From Euphorbia lathyris (Eukaryota > Streptophyta > Magnoliopsida > Malpighiales > Euphorbiaceae), in contig NC_088918.1 in the NCBI RefSeq assembly GCF_963576675.1, positions 43,309,501 to 43,373,500 on the forward strand: a stretch of 64,000 nucleotides of DNA, given 5' to 3'. The notes beneath the pieces were generated by a model. That model made no database searches. It was given only the letters and a program-made list of their open reading frames with translations, and was not told the DNA's origin. How positions within the stretch are numbered: the first letter of the stretch is position 1; the number at the start of each line of letters is the position of its first letter. Both the position numbers and the translations under genes were made by a program. Shown piece by piece: positions 35,941 through 49,072 of the stretch.

Positions 35941-37329
35941 TGTAACACCCCTTTTTAGAAACCCTCAATTTCTGAAACAATAATAAATTTCATACAAATA
36001 AAACTCAAAAGTGTAGATAAACTAGACTATTAGTAATATAAACCTAATAATGACAACTCTACATACTGGCCGATCCATACGAGCATCGCTAGCCTTTTAT
36101 TCCTGAAAAGTGGTGGTGGCAAGGGGTGAGCTGCCGACTCAATAAGATAATTAATTAAATACACAGTTCAACCACATGTGCATACAATAATTTCGTGCAT
36201 TTAATTTACGGGTTATCACGCAACAAGTTTACCAATTTAAAATTTAATAGTCTTTTTATTTAAGGGCCCTGCTTACTCTAGTCTAGTAATACTCAATGGT
36301 TGCTTGGCCAATAAAATCATATCATGGGATACCCTATCGTAACAAATACCCGGTATCCCGTCTCTAGGTACCCTGTCGTAACAAATACTCGGTACCTTAA
36401 CATCCTGCCGTAACACGTTATCACAATATTCATTTTTCTCATTTCAATCGCAACCATTGAATATACTATCCTAGATAAGCTCTTATTCTTATACTTTTCC
36501 AGTCCTTCATTTTATCTAGAGTTTATCAACTGTATCATTATCGATTTCCATTCTATCCCCAATAAGTCTCGGTCTAAAATGCATTCATGTTCTCACAACC
36601 ATCAATATCAAATTCAATTCGTTCACGTCACCGCAATCATCATAAATACCAACCATCAATATCAAATTCAATTCATTCACGTCACCGAAATCATCATACA
36701 TGTCAAACATATAAATCAAATTAATAATCAATTATTACACCAAGTCAAATATAGCACCCAAACATACAAACACATATACTATATATTTAATTAACCACTT
36801 ACCTCAAACCCGAAAGGAAATTACAAGCAGCTCTTGATTCATTACCCTATTGAACATCGTAACCTGGAGTCTTTATTGCTTCTAATTGATGTTCAAAATA
36901 TTGGCGGCTCCCAAAAGATAAACATTAGGGTCCTTTATTATAATAAATAGGGTTACATATTTATAGGGAGTTTTAATTAAAAAATATATATTATAATATA
37001 ATAACAAATATTATTGTTATAGCTCATTTGTAGATATTGTTTTTAAATCAAAACAAGTAGAAATAAACCGTAGTCAATATAGTTTATTAATATTAAATAA
37101 AAACTTTATAACTATTATTATGATATCAATACAAACAAAAATTATCATTCAAATGTATATATGTATAGAAAATATATTTAAATAAAAGTGTTGTATCACA
37201 ACACTAATTATTATTATTTTTTTACAACTCACAATTATATTTATTATAGGATCTTAATTAAAAAAAACATGCAAACAAATATACATGTATAACTATAATA
37301 AATATCTATGTTTTTTTACGGGCGTTACA
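35941..37329 (-). repeat. LTR3 of the array (1,389 bp)
   Basis: Indistinguishable by eye from LTR2 and LTR4. Confidence 0.93.
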
Positions 37330-40181
37330 ATTTTTCCCTTCTAACAAAAAAATTTCGTCCTCGAAATTTAAAAGTGAAGTATAAAGAAATTATTTTGACT
37401 ATATTTAAAAAAATAAAAAATAAATAAATAAATGCATTTTCTACACTATATATATAATAGAAAAAAGAAGGTTTTAGATATTGCAATTAGCAGATTTAAT
37501 CGATTGAAAAGAAATAATTTTGGAAGTAAAATTGTGAATAATTGTCAATTTTCATCTTCCGTAAATAAAAAAATTAGTTTAAGGGAAAACTACATTACTA
37601 AATAATTATATATATCCATATATGTACAATTTTAATAACACATGAAAATAAAATGAAGTGAGATCCAAAGAGACTAATGAACTTTTGTACAAGAAAAATT
37701 ATCACTATTAACACGTACATAAATGAACCATTGAATATATATACGTCAAAACGAGCTATTAATTATACTTTGTTTCTTCATTTACCAATCACATCGAACA
37801 TTCGTTTTCCTCAATACTAATTAATTCATAATATTTAATATCACGCTATTATGTATGCCACTAGCCATATTCAGTAAACAAGTCACAACAGTCACGTAGT
37901 TTCAACCATTATCAATATTATCATGATAACAAAAAAAAAACGCACAGACGTCAACAACCGCTTCATATTTTCAGATCTAACACATCAATCAACTTTAAGT
38001 TTAACAATCAAGTTCAAGAGAAGAGAAACATATATATAAGCTATGACTATAATTAACCACTTATAAACAAGGAACTATGACTTACATACCATATTAAAAA
38101 AAAAAATAACGAAGCAGCTAAGTGTCCGTTATTATTAAACTAGTATATAATTTATAGAGGAAAAAAAAGTCAAGACCCAGTACTTAATTTGTTGTAAAAA
38201 TCATCTTGTTAAAAGGCACGTAATAAAAGAGCATACGTAAAACCCAAAACAAGTTAACATTTATTTTCAAATGATATTAATTGGATTGCCAAATCACCTT
38301 CACCCTAAAGAAAAGTAAAATAAAAAGAGAAATCTAATATTCAAAATTTTAGAAAAGTGATTAAGTGTATGAAATGAATAATATGAATATACGAATTCCC
38401 CAATTTAGTGTCATTAATATTGAATATTTGAACGATATATGTTGAACAATATAACAATAGAATATATTATATTTGTGATAATATCTAAGAAGAGTATAAT
38501 ATTACAATTCTACAACTACAGTGGCCGAGCCGAATATATACTGGCAAGAGAGGAAGAGTTCTATACAAAGTAGGATAAGACAATTAGAAGTCCTAAAAGA
38601 CTTAAGTAAATAAAGGCTAGACCATAGGATAGAAGATAGGAAGTATTATCTTCCTGGACCATAAACATCATTTACGCTAACAATTAAACCCCACACTTTT
38701 TTTTTAATTAAGTTATTTTTAATTGATAAATTTAATAATTGATTTTGGTGTAATTGAATTAAATATATAAAAACATGATACTAATACTGAGTGAGCAACA
38801 CATCCTTATAATTATAAAGTATACCATGATATCAATGCATATTCACTCTAATGCCACATGATATATTTTTTTTACTAAAGATAAATATTTTCCCTGCACT
38901 CATCATCAAAGGAATACTTATAGCAAAAAAAACACTTTGAAAACTGTACAATTAATGTTCATGTTTTTTTTTCTTTTTAAATTTGACAAATTAAGCTTTC
39001 AATGGAATAACACATGTAAAACCTGAAACTTGGAATTCACATTAAATTTAACTGAGGAGGAAGTATCGCATGAAGAGATCTTATAATGGTACATATTGTA
39101 AAGACCTACTAAAACTTGATTTTAAGCGAGTAATGTTTCTCCAGATGTGAATGCATTAGGAATAAAAATAATTATAAATGATTTCATATACTCAGGGAAT
39201 AGAAAAAAACACGTCTTACTTGATTGTATCACTATCACTAAGACACCAACATAATTGGTGAAAAAAAAAACTGAAAATAAAAGACGACCACAAGACCATA
39301 TATTAACTAGAAATTAATCATGAGTTGACTATGCAAATTTTAATTACTTGTCTTTCTCAACACTTGATTATTCAACTACGGGGCGTTTGGTATTCTATTG
39401 GGATAGGGATAGGGATAAATGTTGGGATAGAGATAAGGATAAATGGTTGGGATAAGGATAAAAATATGATAGTCGAGAATTATTATTCAATGTTTGGTAC
39501 ATGGGATAGAGATGAAGATAAAATAATACATTTTACTATTTTAACCTTATTTAAACTACATAACATTAATTTGAGGGATAAGATAGACTTTTCCATCCTA
39601 TTAAAATCGCAGGAGCTTATCTCACCTCCTTATACCACCCCCCTCCTGGGTATAGGATTTGAGGGATAAGAAACTTATCCCTCATCCGTCTCACTCTTCT
39701 ATCTCGTAAACAAACATGTGATAACTTATCTCGTGTTTGTTATCCTTATCCCTCCTCCTATATCCCTTCTAACAAACACCCCGCTAATGTAAAAGGCAAA
39801 AGTATAAGATCCGGATTTAATTACAATTTACTGATTATATAAAAAAAATTACAATTTATATAAAAAAAATGGTACTAGAAAACATCACTTAATAATTTTA
39901 TATCGAGATTACATCTTTTTTTTTGTTTTATTCAGCAAAATTCAGTCAAACATTAAGGTAAGAAGAACTAAAAGATTTAAAGTTCAAATACTGATAATAT
40001 CCACACGATTGTACTTGAACACTTGAACTGTTAAGTTAGTCTTAAAACTTGTTACTACACAATTTAAAATTAAGATATGAGGTTCAATATTTTACAAATT
40101 TTCACTAGACGCTCAGCCAGTATGTAGTACATCTCCTGATACTCTATCCTAGGAACGTAGACCCGCTCTGATACCATTAAA
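37330..40181 (-). other. Internal domain 3 of the array (2,852 bp)
   Basis: As domain 1. MITE copy at 39379-39783. Confidence 0.85.
39379..39783. mobile_element. Tourist/Harbinger-like MITE, copy 3
   Basis: Same as copy 1. Confidence 0.65.
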
Positions 40182-41570
40182 TGTAACACCCCTTTTTAGA
40201 AACCCTCAATTTCTGAAACAATAATAAATTTCATACAAATAAAACTCAAAAGTGTAGATAAACTAGACTATTAGTAATATAAACCTAATAATGACAACTC
40301 TACATACTGGCCGATCCATACGAGCATCGCTAGCCTTTTATTCCTGAAAAGTGGTGGTGGCAAGGGGTGAGCTGCCGACTCAATAAGATAATTAATTAAA
40401 TACACAGTTCAACCACATGTGCATACAATAATTTCGTGCATTTAATTTACGGGTTATCACGCAACAAGTTTACCAATTTAAAATTTAATAGTCTTTTTAT
40501 TTAAGGGCCCTGCTTACTCTAGTCTAGTAATACTCAATGGTTGCTTGGCCAATAAAATCATATCATGGGATACCCTATCGTAACAAATACCCGGTATCCC
40601 GTCTCTAGGTACCCTGTCGTAACAAATACTCGGTACCTTAACATCCTGCCGTAACACGTTATCACAATATTCATTTTTCTCATTTCAATCGCAACCATTG
40701 AATATACTATCCTAGATAAGCTCTTATTCTTATACTTTTCCAGTCCTTCATTTTATCTAGAGTTTATCAACTGTATCATTATCGATTTCCATTCTATCCC
40801 CAATAAGTCTCGGTCTAAAATGCATTCATGTTCTCACAACCATCAATATCAAATTCAATTCGTTCACGTCACCGCAATCATCATAAATACCAACCATCAA
40901 TATCAAATTCAATTCATTCACGTCACCGAAATCATCATACATGTCAAACATATAAATCAAATTAATAATCAATTATTACACCAAGTCAAATATAGCACCC
41001 AAACATACAAACACATATACTATATATTTAATTAACCACTTACCTCAAACCCGAAAGGAAATTACAAGCAGCTCTTGATTCATTACCCTATTGAACATCG
41101 TAACCTGGAGTCTTTATTGCTTCTAATTGATGTTCAAAATATTGGCGGCTCCCAAAAGATAAACATTAGGGTCCTTTATTATAATAAATAGGGTTACATA
41201 TTTATAGGGAGTTTTAATTAAAAAATATATATTATAATATAATAACAAATATTATTGTTATAGCTCATTTGTAGATATTGTTTTTAAATCAAAACAAGTA
41301 GAAATAAACCGTAGTCAATATAGTTTATTAATATTAAATAAAAACTTTATAACTATTATTATGATATCAATACAAACAAAAATTATCATTCAAATGTATA
41401 TATGTATAGAAAATATATTTAAATAAAAGTGTTGTATCACAACACTAATTATTATTATTTTTTTACAACTCACAATTATATTTATTATAGGATCTTAATT
41501 AAAAAAAACATGCAAACAAATATACATGTATAACTATAATAAATATCTATGTTTTTTTACGGGCGTTACA
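40182..41570 (-). repeat. LTR4 of the array (1,389 bp)
   Basis: Indistinguishable by eye from LTR2 and LTR3. Confidence 0.93.
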
Positions 41571-44422
41571 ATTTTTCCCTTCTAACAAAAAAATTTCGTC
41601 CTCGAAATTTAAAAGTGAAGTATAAAGAAATTATTTTGACTATATTTAAAAAAATAAAAAATAAATAAATAAATGCATTTTCTACACTATATATATAATA
41701 GAAAAAAGAAGGTTTTAGATATTGCAATTAGCAGATTTAATCGATTGAAAAGAAATAATTTTGGAAGTAAAATTGTGAATAATTGTCAATTTTCATCTTC
41801 CGTAAATAAAAAAATTAGTTTAAGGGAAAACTACATTACTAAATAATTATATATATCCATATATGTACAATTTTAATAACACATGAAAATAAAATGAAGT
41901 GAGATCCAAAGAGACTAATGAACTTTTGTACAAGAAAAATTATCACTATTAACACGTACATAAATGAACCATTGAATATATATACGTCAAAACGAGCTAT
42001 TAATTATACTTTGTTTCTTCATTTACCAATCACATCGAACATTCGTTTTCCTCAATACTAATTAATTCATAATATTTAATATCACGCTATTATGTATGCC
42101 ACTAGCCATATTCAGTAAACAAGTCACAACAGTCACGTAGTTTCAACCATTATCAATATTATCATGATAACAAAAAAAAAACGCACAGACGTCAACAACC
42201 GCTTCATATTTTCAGATCTAACACATCAATCAACTTTAAGTTTAACAATCAAGTTCAAGAGAAGAGAAACATATATATAAGCTATGACTATAATTAACCA
42301 CTTATAAACAAGGAACTATGACTTACATACCATATTAAAAAAAAAAATAACGAAGCAGCTAAGTGTCCGTTATTATTAAACTAGTATATAATTTATAGAG
42401 GAAAAAAAAGTCAAGACCCAGTACTTAATTTGTTGTAAAAATCATCTTGTTAAAAGGCACGTAATAAAAGAGCATACGTAAAACCCAAAACAAGTTAACA
42501 TTTATTTTCAAATGATATTAATTGGATTGCCAAATCACCTTCACCCTAAAGAAAAGTAAAATAAAAAGAGAAATCTAATATTCAAAATTTTAGAAAAGTG
42601 ATTAAGTGTATGAAATGAATAATATGAATATACGAATTCCCCAATTTAGTGTCATTAATATTGAATATTTGAACGATATATGTTGAACAATATAACAATA
42701 GAATATATTATATTTGTGATAATATCTAAGAAGAGTATAATATTACAATTCTACAACTACAGTGGCCGAGCCGAATATATACTGGCAAGAGAGGAAGAGT
42801 TCTATACAAAGTAGGATAAGACAATTAGAAGTCCTAAAAGACTTAAGTAAATAAAGGCTAGACCATAGGATAGAAGATAGGAAGTATTATCTTCCTGGAC
42901 CATAAACATCATTTACGCTAACAATTAAACCCCACACTTTTTTTTTAATTAAGTTATTTTTAATTGATAAATTTAATAATTGATTTTGGTGTAATTGAAT
43001 TAAATATATAAAAACATGATACTAATACTGAGTGAGCAACACATCCTTATAATTATAAAGTATACCATGATATCAATGCATATTCACTCTAATGCCACAT
43101 GATATATTTTTTTTACTAAAGATAAATATTTTCCCTGCACTCATCATCAAAGGAATACTTATAGCAAAAAAAACACTTTGAAAACTGTACAATTAATGTT
43201 CATGTTTTTTTTTCTTTTTAAATTTGACAAATTAAGCTTTCAATGGAATAACACATGTAAAACCTGAAACTTGGAATTCACATTAAATTTAACTGAGGAG
43301 GAAGTATCGCATGAAGAGATCTTATAATGGTACATATTGTAAAGACCTACTAAAACTTGATTTTAAGCGAGTAATGTTTCTCCAGATGTGAATGCATTAG
43401 GAATAAAAATAATTATAAATGATTTCATATACTCAGGGAATAGAAAAAAACACGTCTTACTTGATTGTATCACTATCACTAAGACACCAACATAATTGGT
43501 GAAAAAAAAAACTGAAAATAAAAGACGACCACAAGACCATATATTAACTAGAAATTAATCATGAGTTGACTATGCAAATTTTAATTACTTGTCTTTCTCA
43601 ACACTTGATTATTCAACTACGGGGCGTTTGGTATTCTATTGGGATAGGGATAGGGATAAATGTTGGGATAGAGATAAGGATAAATGGTTGGGATAAGGAT
43701 AAAAATATGATAGTCGAGAATTATTATTCAATGTTTGGTACATGGGATAGAGATGAAGATAAAATAATACATTTTACTATTTTAACCTTATTTAAACTAC
43801 ATAACATTAATTTGAGGGATAAGATAGACTTTTCCATCCTATTAAAATCGCAGGAGCTTATCTCACCTCCTTATACCACCCCCCTCCTGGGTATAGGATT
43901 TGAGGGATAAGAAACTTATCCCTCATCCGTCTCACTCTTCTATCTCGTAAACAAACATGTGATAACTTATCTCGTGTTTGTTATCCTTATCCCTCCTCCT
44001 ATATCCCTTCTAACAAACACCCCGCTAATGTAAAAGGCAAAAGTATAAGATCCGGATTTAATTACAATTTACTGATTATATAAAAAAAATTACAATTTAT
44101 ATAAAAAAAATGGTACTAGAAAACATCACTTAATAATTTTATATCGAGATTACATCTTTTTTTTTGTTTTATTCAGCAAAATTCAGTCAAACATTAAGGT
44201 AAGAAGAACTAAAAGATTTAAAGTTCAAATACTGATAATATCCACACGATTGTACTTGAACACTTGAACTGTTAAGTTAGTCTTAAAACTTGTTACTACA
44301 CAATTTAAAATTAAGATATGAGGTTCAATATTTTACAAATTTTCACTAGACGCTCAGCCAGTATGTAGTACATCTCCTGATACTCTATCCTAGGAACGTA
44401 GACCCGCTCTGATACCATTAAA
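41571..44422 (-). other. Internal domain 4 of the array (2,852 bp)
   Basis: As domain 1. MITE copy at 43620-44024. Its primer site lies beside LTR5, the 5' LTR of the array in element orientation. Confidence 0.85.
43620..44024. mobile_element. Tourist/Harbinger-like MITE, copy 4
   Basis: Same as copy 1. Confidence 0.65.
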
Positions 44423-45811
44423 TGTAACACCCCTTTTTAGAAACCCTCAATTTCTGAAACAATAATAAATTTCATACAAATAAAACTCAAAAGTGTAGAT
44501 AAACTAGACTATTAGTAATATAAACCTAATAATGACAACTCTACATACTGGCCGATCCATACGAGCATCGCTAGCCTTTTATTCCTGAAAAGTGGTGGTG
44601 GCAAGGGGTGAGCTGCCGACTCAATAAGATAATTAATTAAATACACAGTTCAACCACATGTGCATACAATAATTTCGTGCATTTAATTTACGGGTTATCA
44701 CGCAACAAGTTTACCAATTTAAAATTTAATAGTCTTTTTATTTAAGGGCCCTGCTTACTCTAGTCTAGTAATACTCAATGGTTGCTTGGCCAATAAAATC
44801 ATATCATGGGATACCCTATCGTAACAAATACCCGGTATCCCGTCTCTAGGTACCCTGTCGTAACAAATACTCGGTACCTTAACATCCTGCCGTAACACGT
44901 TATCACAATATTCATTTTTCTCATTTCAATCGCAACCATTGAATATACTATCCTAGATAAGCTCTTATTCTTATACTTTTCCAGTCCTTCATTTTATCTA
45001 GAGTTTATCAACTGTATCATTATCGATTTCCATTCTATCCCCAATAAGTCTCGGTCTAAAATGCATTCATGTTCTCACAACCATCAATATCAAATTCAAT
45101 TCGTTCACGTCACCGCAATCATCATAAATACCAACCATCAATATCAAATTCAATTCATTCACGTCACCGAAATCATCATACATGTCAAACATATAAATCA
45201 AATTAATAATCAATTATTACACCAAGTCAAATATAGCACCCAAACATACAAACACATATACTATATATTTAATTAACCACTTACCTCAAACCCGAAAGGA
45301 AATTACAAGCAGCTCTTGATTCATTACCCTATTGAACATCGTAACCTGGAGTCTTTATTGCTTCTAATTGATGTTCAAAATATTGGCGGCTCCCAAAAGA
45401 TAAACATTAGGGTCCTTTATTATAATAAATAGGGTTACATATTTATAGGGAGTTTTAATTAAAAAATATATATTATAATATAATAACAAATATTATTGTT
45501 ATAGCTCATTTGTAGATATTGTTTTTAAATCAAAACAAGTAGAAATAAACCGTAGTCAATATAGTTTATTAATATTAAATAAAAACTTTATAACTATTAT
45601 TATGATATCAATACAAACAAAAATTATCATTCAAATGTATATATGTATAGAAAATATATTTAAATAAAAGTGTTGTATCACAACACTAATTATTATTATT
45701 TTTTTACAACTCACAATTATATTTATTATAGGATCTTAATTAAAAAAAACATGCAAACGAATATACATGTATAACTATAATAAATATCTATGTTTTTTTA
45801 CGGGCGTTACA
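44423..45811 (-). repeat. LTR5 of the array (1,389 bp)
   Basis: Like LTR2-4 but with a private substitution (gcaaacgaatat instead of gcaaacaaatat near 45757). Its end TTACA is followed by the target duplication tatca. It supplies the TAA that ends the copia gag frame. Confidence 0.93.
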
Positions 45812-46697
45812 TATCAAGTACCCAAGATTCAGACTGTGAAATTGTATTTATTTCAATATAAAACATACCAGATGTTGAAGTCCCGACTTCTCCCTTCTTG
45901 AGGGTAGCCAGGTACAAAGAACAATTTCTCTTCCAATGCCCCACGTCACCACAATAGTGGCACCTTCCTTTGGGCTTCTTCAATTCCTTTCCCTTTGTTT
46001 CGGTGAGCATAGCCTCCTTGCCTTTATCAGGATGGTTTGGATCGGGAGAGATCCCCTTCCTTTTCTTTGATCCTTCAATAGCAAGGGCCGGTATCTCCTC
46101 GTTTTCTTTTATATTGGGCTCGACTGTCTCGAGCATATTTGCAAGCTCTTCAAGAGAGGTTTGCAAGCCACTCATTTGGTAGTTCACGATGAACTGTGAG
46201 TAACTCTCGGGGAGGGACTGAAGAAGTAAGTTCTCACTTAGTTCACGGTCCATCGCATCTCCAATACTAGAAAACTTGGTGATAAGGCTGATCATCTTGG
46301 CACAATCCATTACAGATGTGCCCACCTGCATCTTGCATCTATATAACTGCTTTGTTATTTCGAAGCGTTCGCACCGAGTTTCATTCACAAATAACTCTTT
46401 CAGGTGCTTGACCATGGAATAGGCATCCATATCTACATGCAGTTGCCTTTTTACTTCCGGTGTCAAGGATGCAAGTATGATGTCTCCAGCTTGATCGTCA
46501 TCAGCCTTATGCTTCAAGTAAGCATAAAATTCTTGGTAGGGAGCATCATCCGTTGGGTAAGGGGGTATCGGCGTATCAAGTACATACCCTTTCCTCTTGA
46601 ACTTCAAAACAATTTTGAGGTTGCGATACCAGCCGGTGAAATTTGAACCGTTCAATTTGTTATCGATAAGTATGTTTTGCAGATTGGTGTTAGTCAT
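45807..46697 (-). CDS. Copia gag and start of protease, cut by the array
   Basis: A 296-codon open frame from ATG at 46697. Residues about 1-90 hold the N-terminal gag segment (NGSNFTGWYRNLKIVLKF). About 95-200 is the copia gag-polypeptide domain (KHLKELFVNETRCERFEITK, SLPESYSQFIVNY). At about 245-258 is one CCHC zinc knuckle (CHYCGDVGHWKRNC) for RNA binding. The frame then enters the protease and stops in SWVLDM: the D is the catalytic Asp of DTG, and the final M and the stop come from the nested LTR. The rest of pol resumes at 27416. Unlike pol, gag shows no stop or frameshift of its own. It packages element RNA in virus-like particles in intact relatives. Confidence 0.93.
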   Translation of the reverse strand: MTNTNLQNILIDNKLNGSNFTGWYRNLKIVLKFKRKGYVLDTPIPPYPTDDAPYQEFYAYLKHKADDDQAGDIILASLTPEVKRQLHVDMDAYSMVKHLKELFVNETRCERFEITKQLYRCKMQVGTSVMDCAKMISLITKFSSIGDAMDRELSENLLLQSLPESYSQFIVNYQMSGLQTSLEELANMLETVEPNIKENEEIPALAIEGSKKRKGISPDPNHPDKGKEAMLTETKGKELKKPKGRCHYCGDVGHWKRNCSLYLATLKKGEVGTSTSGMFYIEINTISQSESWVLDM

Positions 46698-47351
46698 GAT
46701 TTTAAGAGTGATTATATAAACCTGAGAGTGAGAAAGAGTAAACGTATGTTATTCATTTGCTTTAAAGTATATCAATCTAAAATTATAGGTGTAGGTGCCG
46801 CGGCCTCGCCCGGACGGACCGAGGGGTGGACATCGTTGACGACAGATGCTGTGATTGGCGCCGAAAGCAACCAATCGCGGAATCAAGCTGCTCGGTAGGA
46901 CCAGAGCCTGGAGTATGGAAGAGTCACCACCCACGAATGGGAAAATGAACACCGATCCCTTACGGGAGACCGGTGAGGGTTCGGAAAACTTAGGTACGAG
47001 CCGAGAAGGCTAGCTCCTTTCCGGAGAAATGCTACTAGGCACCCCGACATCGCCCGGTTATGAACCACCGGCCTCCTACTTAGCGTGTTAGGCGATAACA
47101 GACTAATCGTATATTTCTTTAAGTTTAAAATTCATTTGAAACCTTTTCTTTCTTGCTTTGAAAACTGTTTTGAGCATGTTATTGAAAGCCATTTTATTAA
47201 AGAATCACCCATTTTGCATGAATTTAAAGCATATAGGAGAGAGAGGGGGATAGAAGAAAGAATTGATTTATTTACAGTGTGAGTTATGCTTTATATCATA
47301 TATTACATCTACGCTAATCTCACTCCCAAAAACGAGTTTATTTACATGGTT

Positions 47352-47618
47352 CGTACCTTAATCGCCGTTGGAACGACTTAGGTACGTTTCAAAACCCCGT
47401 TAGTTTATATGATGTTCACTTGAATCGCCGTTGGAACGACTCGAGTGTTTGAAAACGTTGAAATGAGAAGTTTTAACAAGAAAACGTGATTAAGCATACA
47501 AGTCCATTAATTTTGTACAAAACTGTTTAGTTAGGAAAACGATTTAAAACTCTGTTATTTACAATGAAAACGGTTTTAATTACAAGGTTCGCTTAATCCG
47601 TCGTTGGAACGAATTAAG
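47352..47618. repeat. Three hairpins with a shared CGTTGGAACG core and different stems
   Basis: Hairpins at about 47352-47386, 47417-47447 and 47592-47618 share the core (c)CGTTGGAACGa, itself CGTT-GG-AACG. The outer arms differ: gtacctta/ttaggtac, cacttga/tcgagtg and cttaat/attaag. Pairing is kept in each. They lie in the R/U5 part of the solo LTR (minus orientation). Confidence 0.7.
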
Positions 47619-49034
47619 GTTTCGAAACGTGACATTTTAGAAAACCACTTGGAACCAAAAAGAAATCAAAAACTCTTATTTACATTTTGAAAGTCTCCAA
47701 ATGCCTTTAATTTGTACAATTGAATTGAAATCCTTTTGTGGCTTATTTTCCCCATTTTCACTCTCTTTAACCTTCATAATCACAACAATTAACAAATCAA
47801 GGCCAAATTCACCCAACCAAATACATTTGAAATATACACATATATACAAAAATAGAGTGAAAATACATATATATATATATTTTTATCTAAAAATAAGGAT
47901 ATATCTATAGATAAAAACGAGTAAAAGATACTATATGGTATAATAAAGAAAATGAAAAATAGTAAATATAATGCATTCTTATTCTAATTCAAAACATGTA
48001 AAACAATGAACAAAGTTCATAAATGTGAAGAATAACATTTGGTTCAAACTAGTTTTAAGTAATAAATATATAGAAAATAACTTCCATCCTAAATAATGAC
48101 TAATATAACTTAAATGAGCCAAAAACTATATATATGTACAAATATAATACTTTACAAAACCAAATCGAAATGAATTAAGTTCCAAATATGAAATATATAG
48201 CTACATAATACGTAATTAATAGTTATAGGACTCAAAAATAATTTTTATAAATATATTACATAATTAAACACATATGTATACAAGTATAAATATCAAAAAG
48301 TTGAGAAAAGAGGGTTAAAAGGGGAATTTTCGGATTCCAGCAGATTACCGACGGAAAATCCGTCGCTAATCTACTGTTAGTGACAGAAATGGCAGAATAT
48401 CAACAGCAGTCCTTATACTTTCCAGATTCATTAGAAGGCTTTAAATATACTCTATTCTATCATTTTGGGCATCCGAACTACCCCAAATCGGGTCATAGTC
48501 TACAACGGAACCTCCCTAAACGATGTTTTATTTTAAAACGTTAATTAAAAAGGAATTTTCTAAAATTTATATATATACAACGTTTTAATCCCGAACTACC
48601 CTCAAACGGGATCACGGTTCGTATTGGGACTTAAGACGAGGTTCTTTATTTCAAAACAAAACCAAACGTTTATTTAATGCGTGACGGAATTTTAAATAAA
48701 TACGGGAAAATAAATAAATGTGATAAATAAATAACTACATAAATAAATAAAACTACATCCTAAAAATAAATAAATGAAGAAAATAAATAAAATAAATAAA
48801 ATAAAACGAGTCTAGTCCTCGGATAATACCTTAAGATCGGTATTGACAGCTGAAGTAGGTTGATTCCACGAATTATGATTTTTCGGTGTTTTTGGTGTTT
48901 TGGTAAAATATTTAACTTTTAGAAAATTTAGATTTTTTACGAAAAAAAATGTTTTCTCCCAAAAAAATTAACTTTCTCTCTCTAAAAATGTCTAGAGTGA
49001 GAAGCTCCCAAAAATCCTCCTCCTCAAATGCATG

Positions 49035-49065
49035 GGGATCCGTGCCTTTTATAGGCACGGATCCC
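49035..49065 (-). promoter_or_regulatory. TATA box in the loop of a perfect 12-bp inverted repeat
   Basis: GGGATCCGTGCC (49035-49046) and GGCACGGATCCC (49054-49065) are exact reverse complements. The 7 bases between read TATAAAA on the minus strand. This is the core promoter of the solo LTR, 565 bp from its TG start. Confidence 0.8.
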
Positions 49066-49072
49066 AAGAAGT

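Larger units (their letters stand above)
27422..45811 (-). mobile_element. Tandem array of a non-autonomous Tekay/chromovirus-like LTR element
   Basis: Five LTRs alternate with four internal domains: LTR1 27422-28845, LTR2 31698-33086, LTR3 35941-37329, LTR4 40182-41570, LTR5 44423-45811. Every LTR starts TGTAACACCCC and ends GCGTTACA on the plus strand. The whole block is flanked by one target duplication, tatca (27417-27421 and 45812-45816). Orientation is minus: each internal domain has a primer site TGGTATCAGAGC next to its right LTR and a purine tract next to its left LTR. On minus, the sequence ending each internal domain (tttcgaggacgaaat, then gttagaagggaaaaat) resembles the pol end and polypurine tract of Tekay/Del chromoviruses. 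No gag-pol is present. Repeat period 4,241-4,243 bp. Confidence 0.93.

Noticed and set aside
27422..45811. Treating the array as a satellite DNA block
   Set aside because: Junctions fall exactly at LTR ends, each unit has primer site and polypurine tract, and a 5-bp target duplication flanks the block, so it is a retrotransposon concatemer; an assembly expansion cannot be excluded from sequence alone.
46790..47080. GC-rich start of the long solo LTR as a tRNA or rRNA fragment
   Set aside because: No cloverleaf or recognisable rRNA core; it fits as the U5 end of the LTR.
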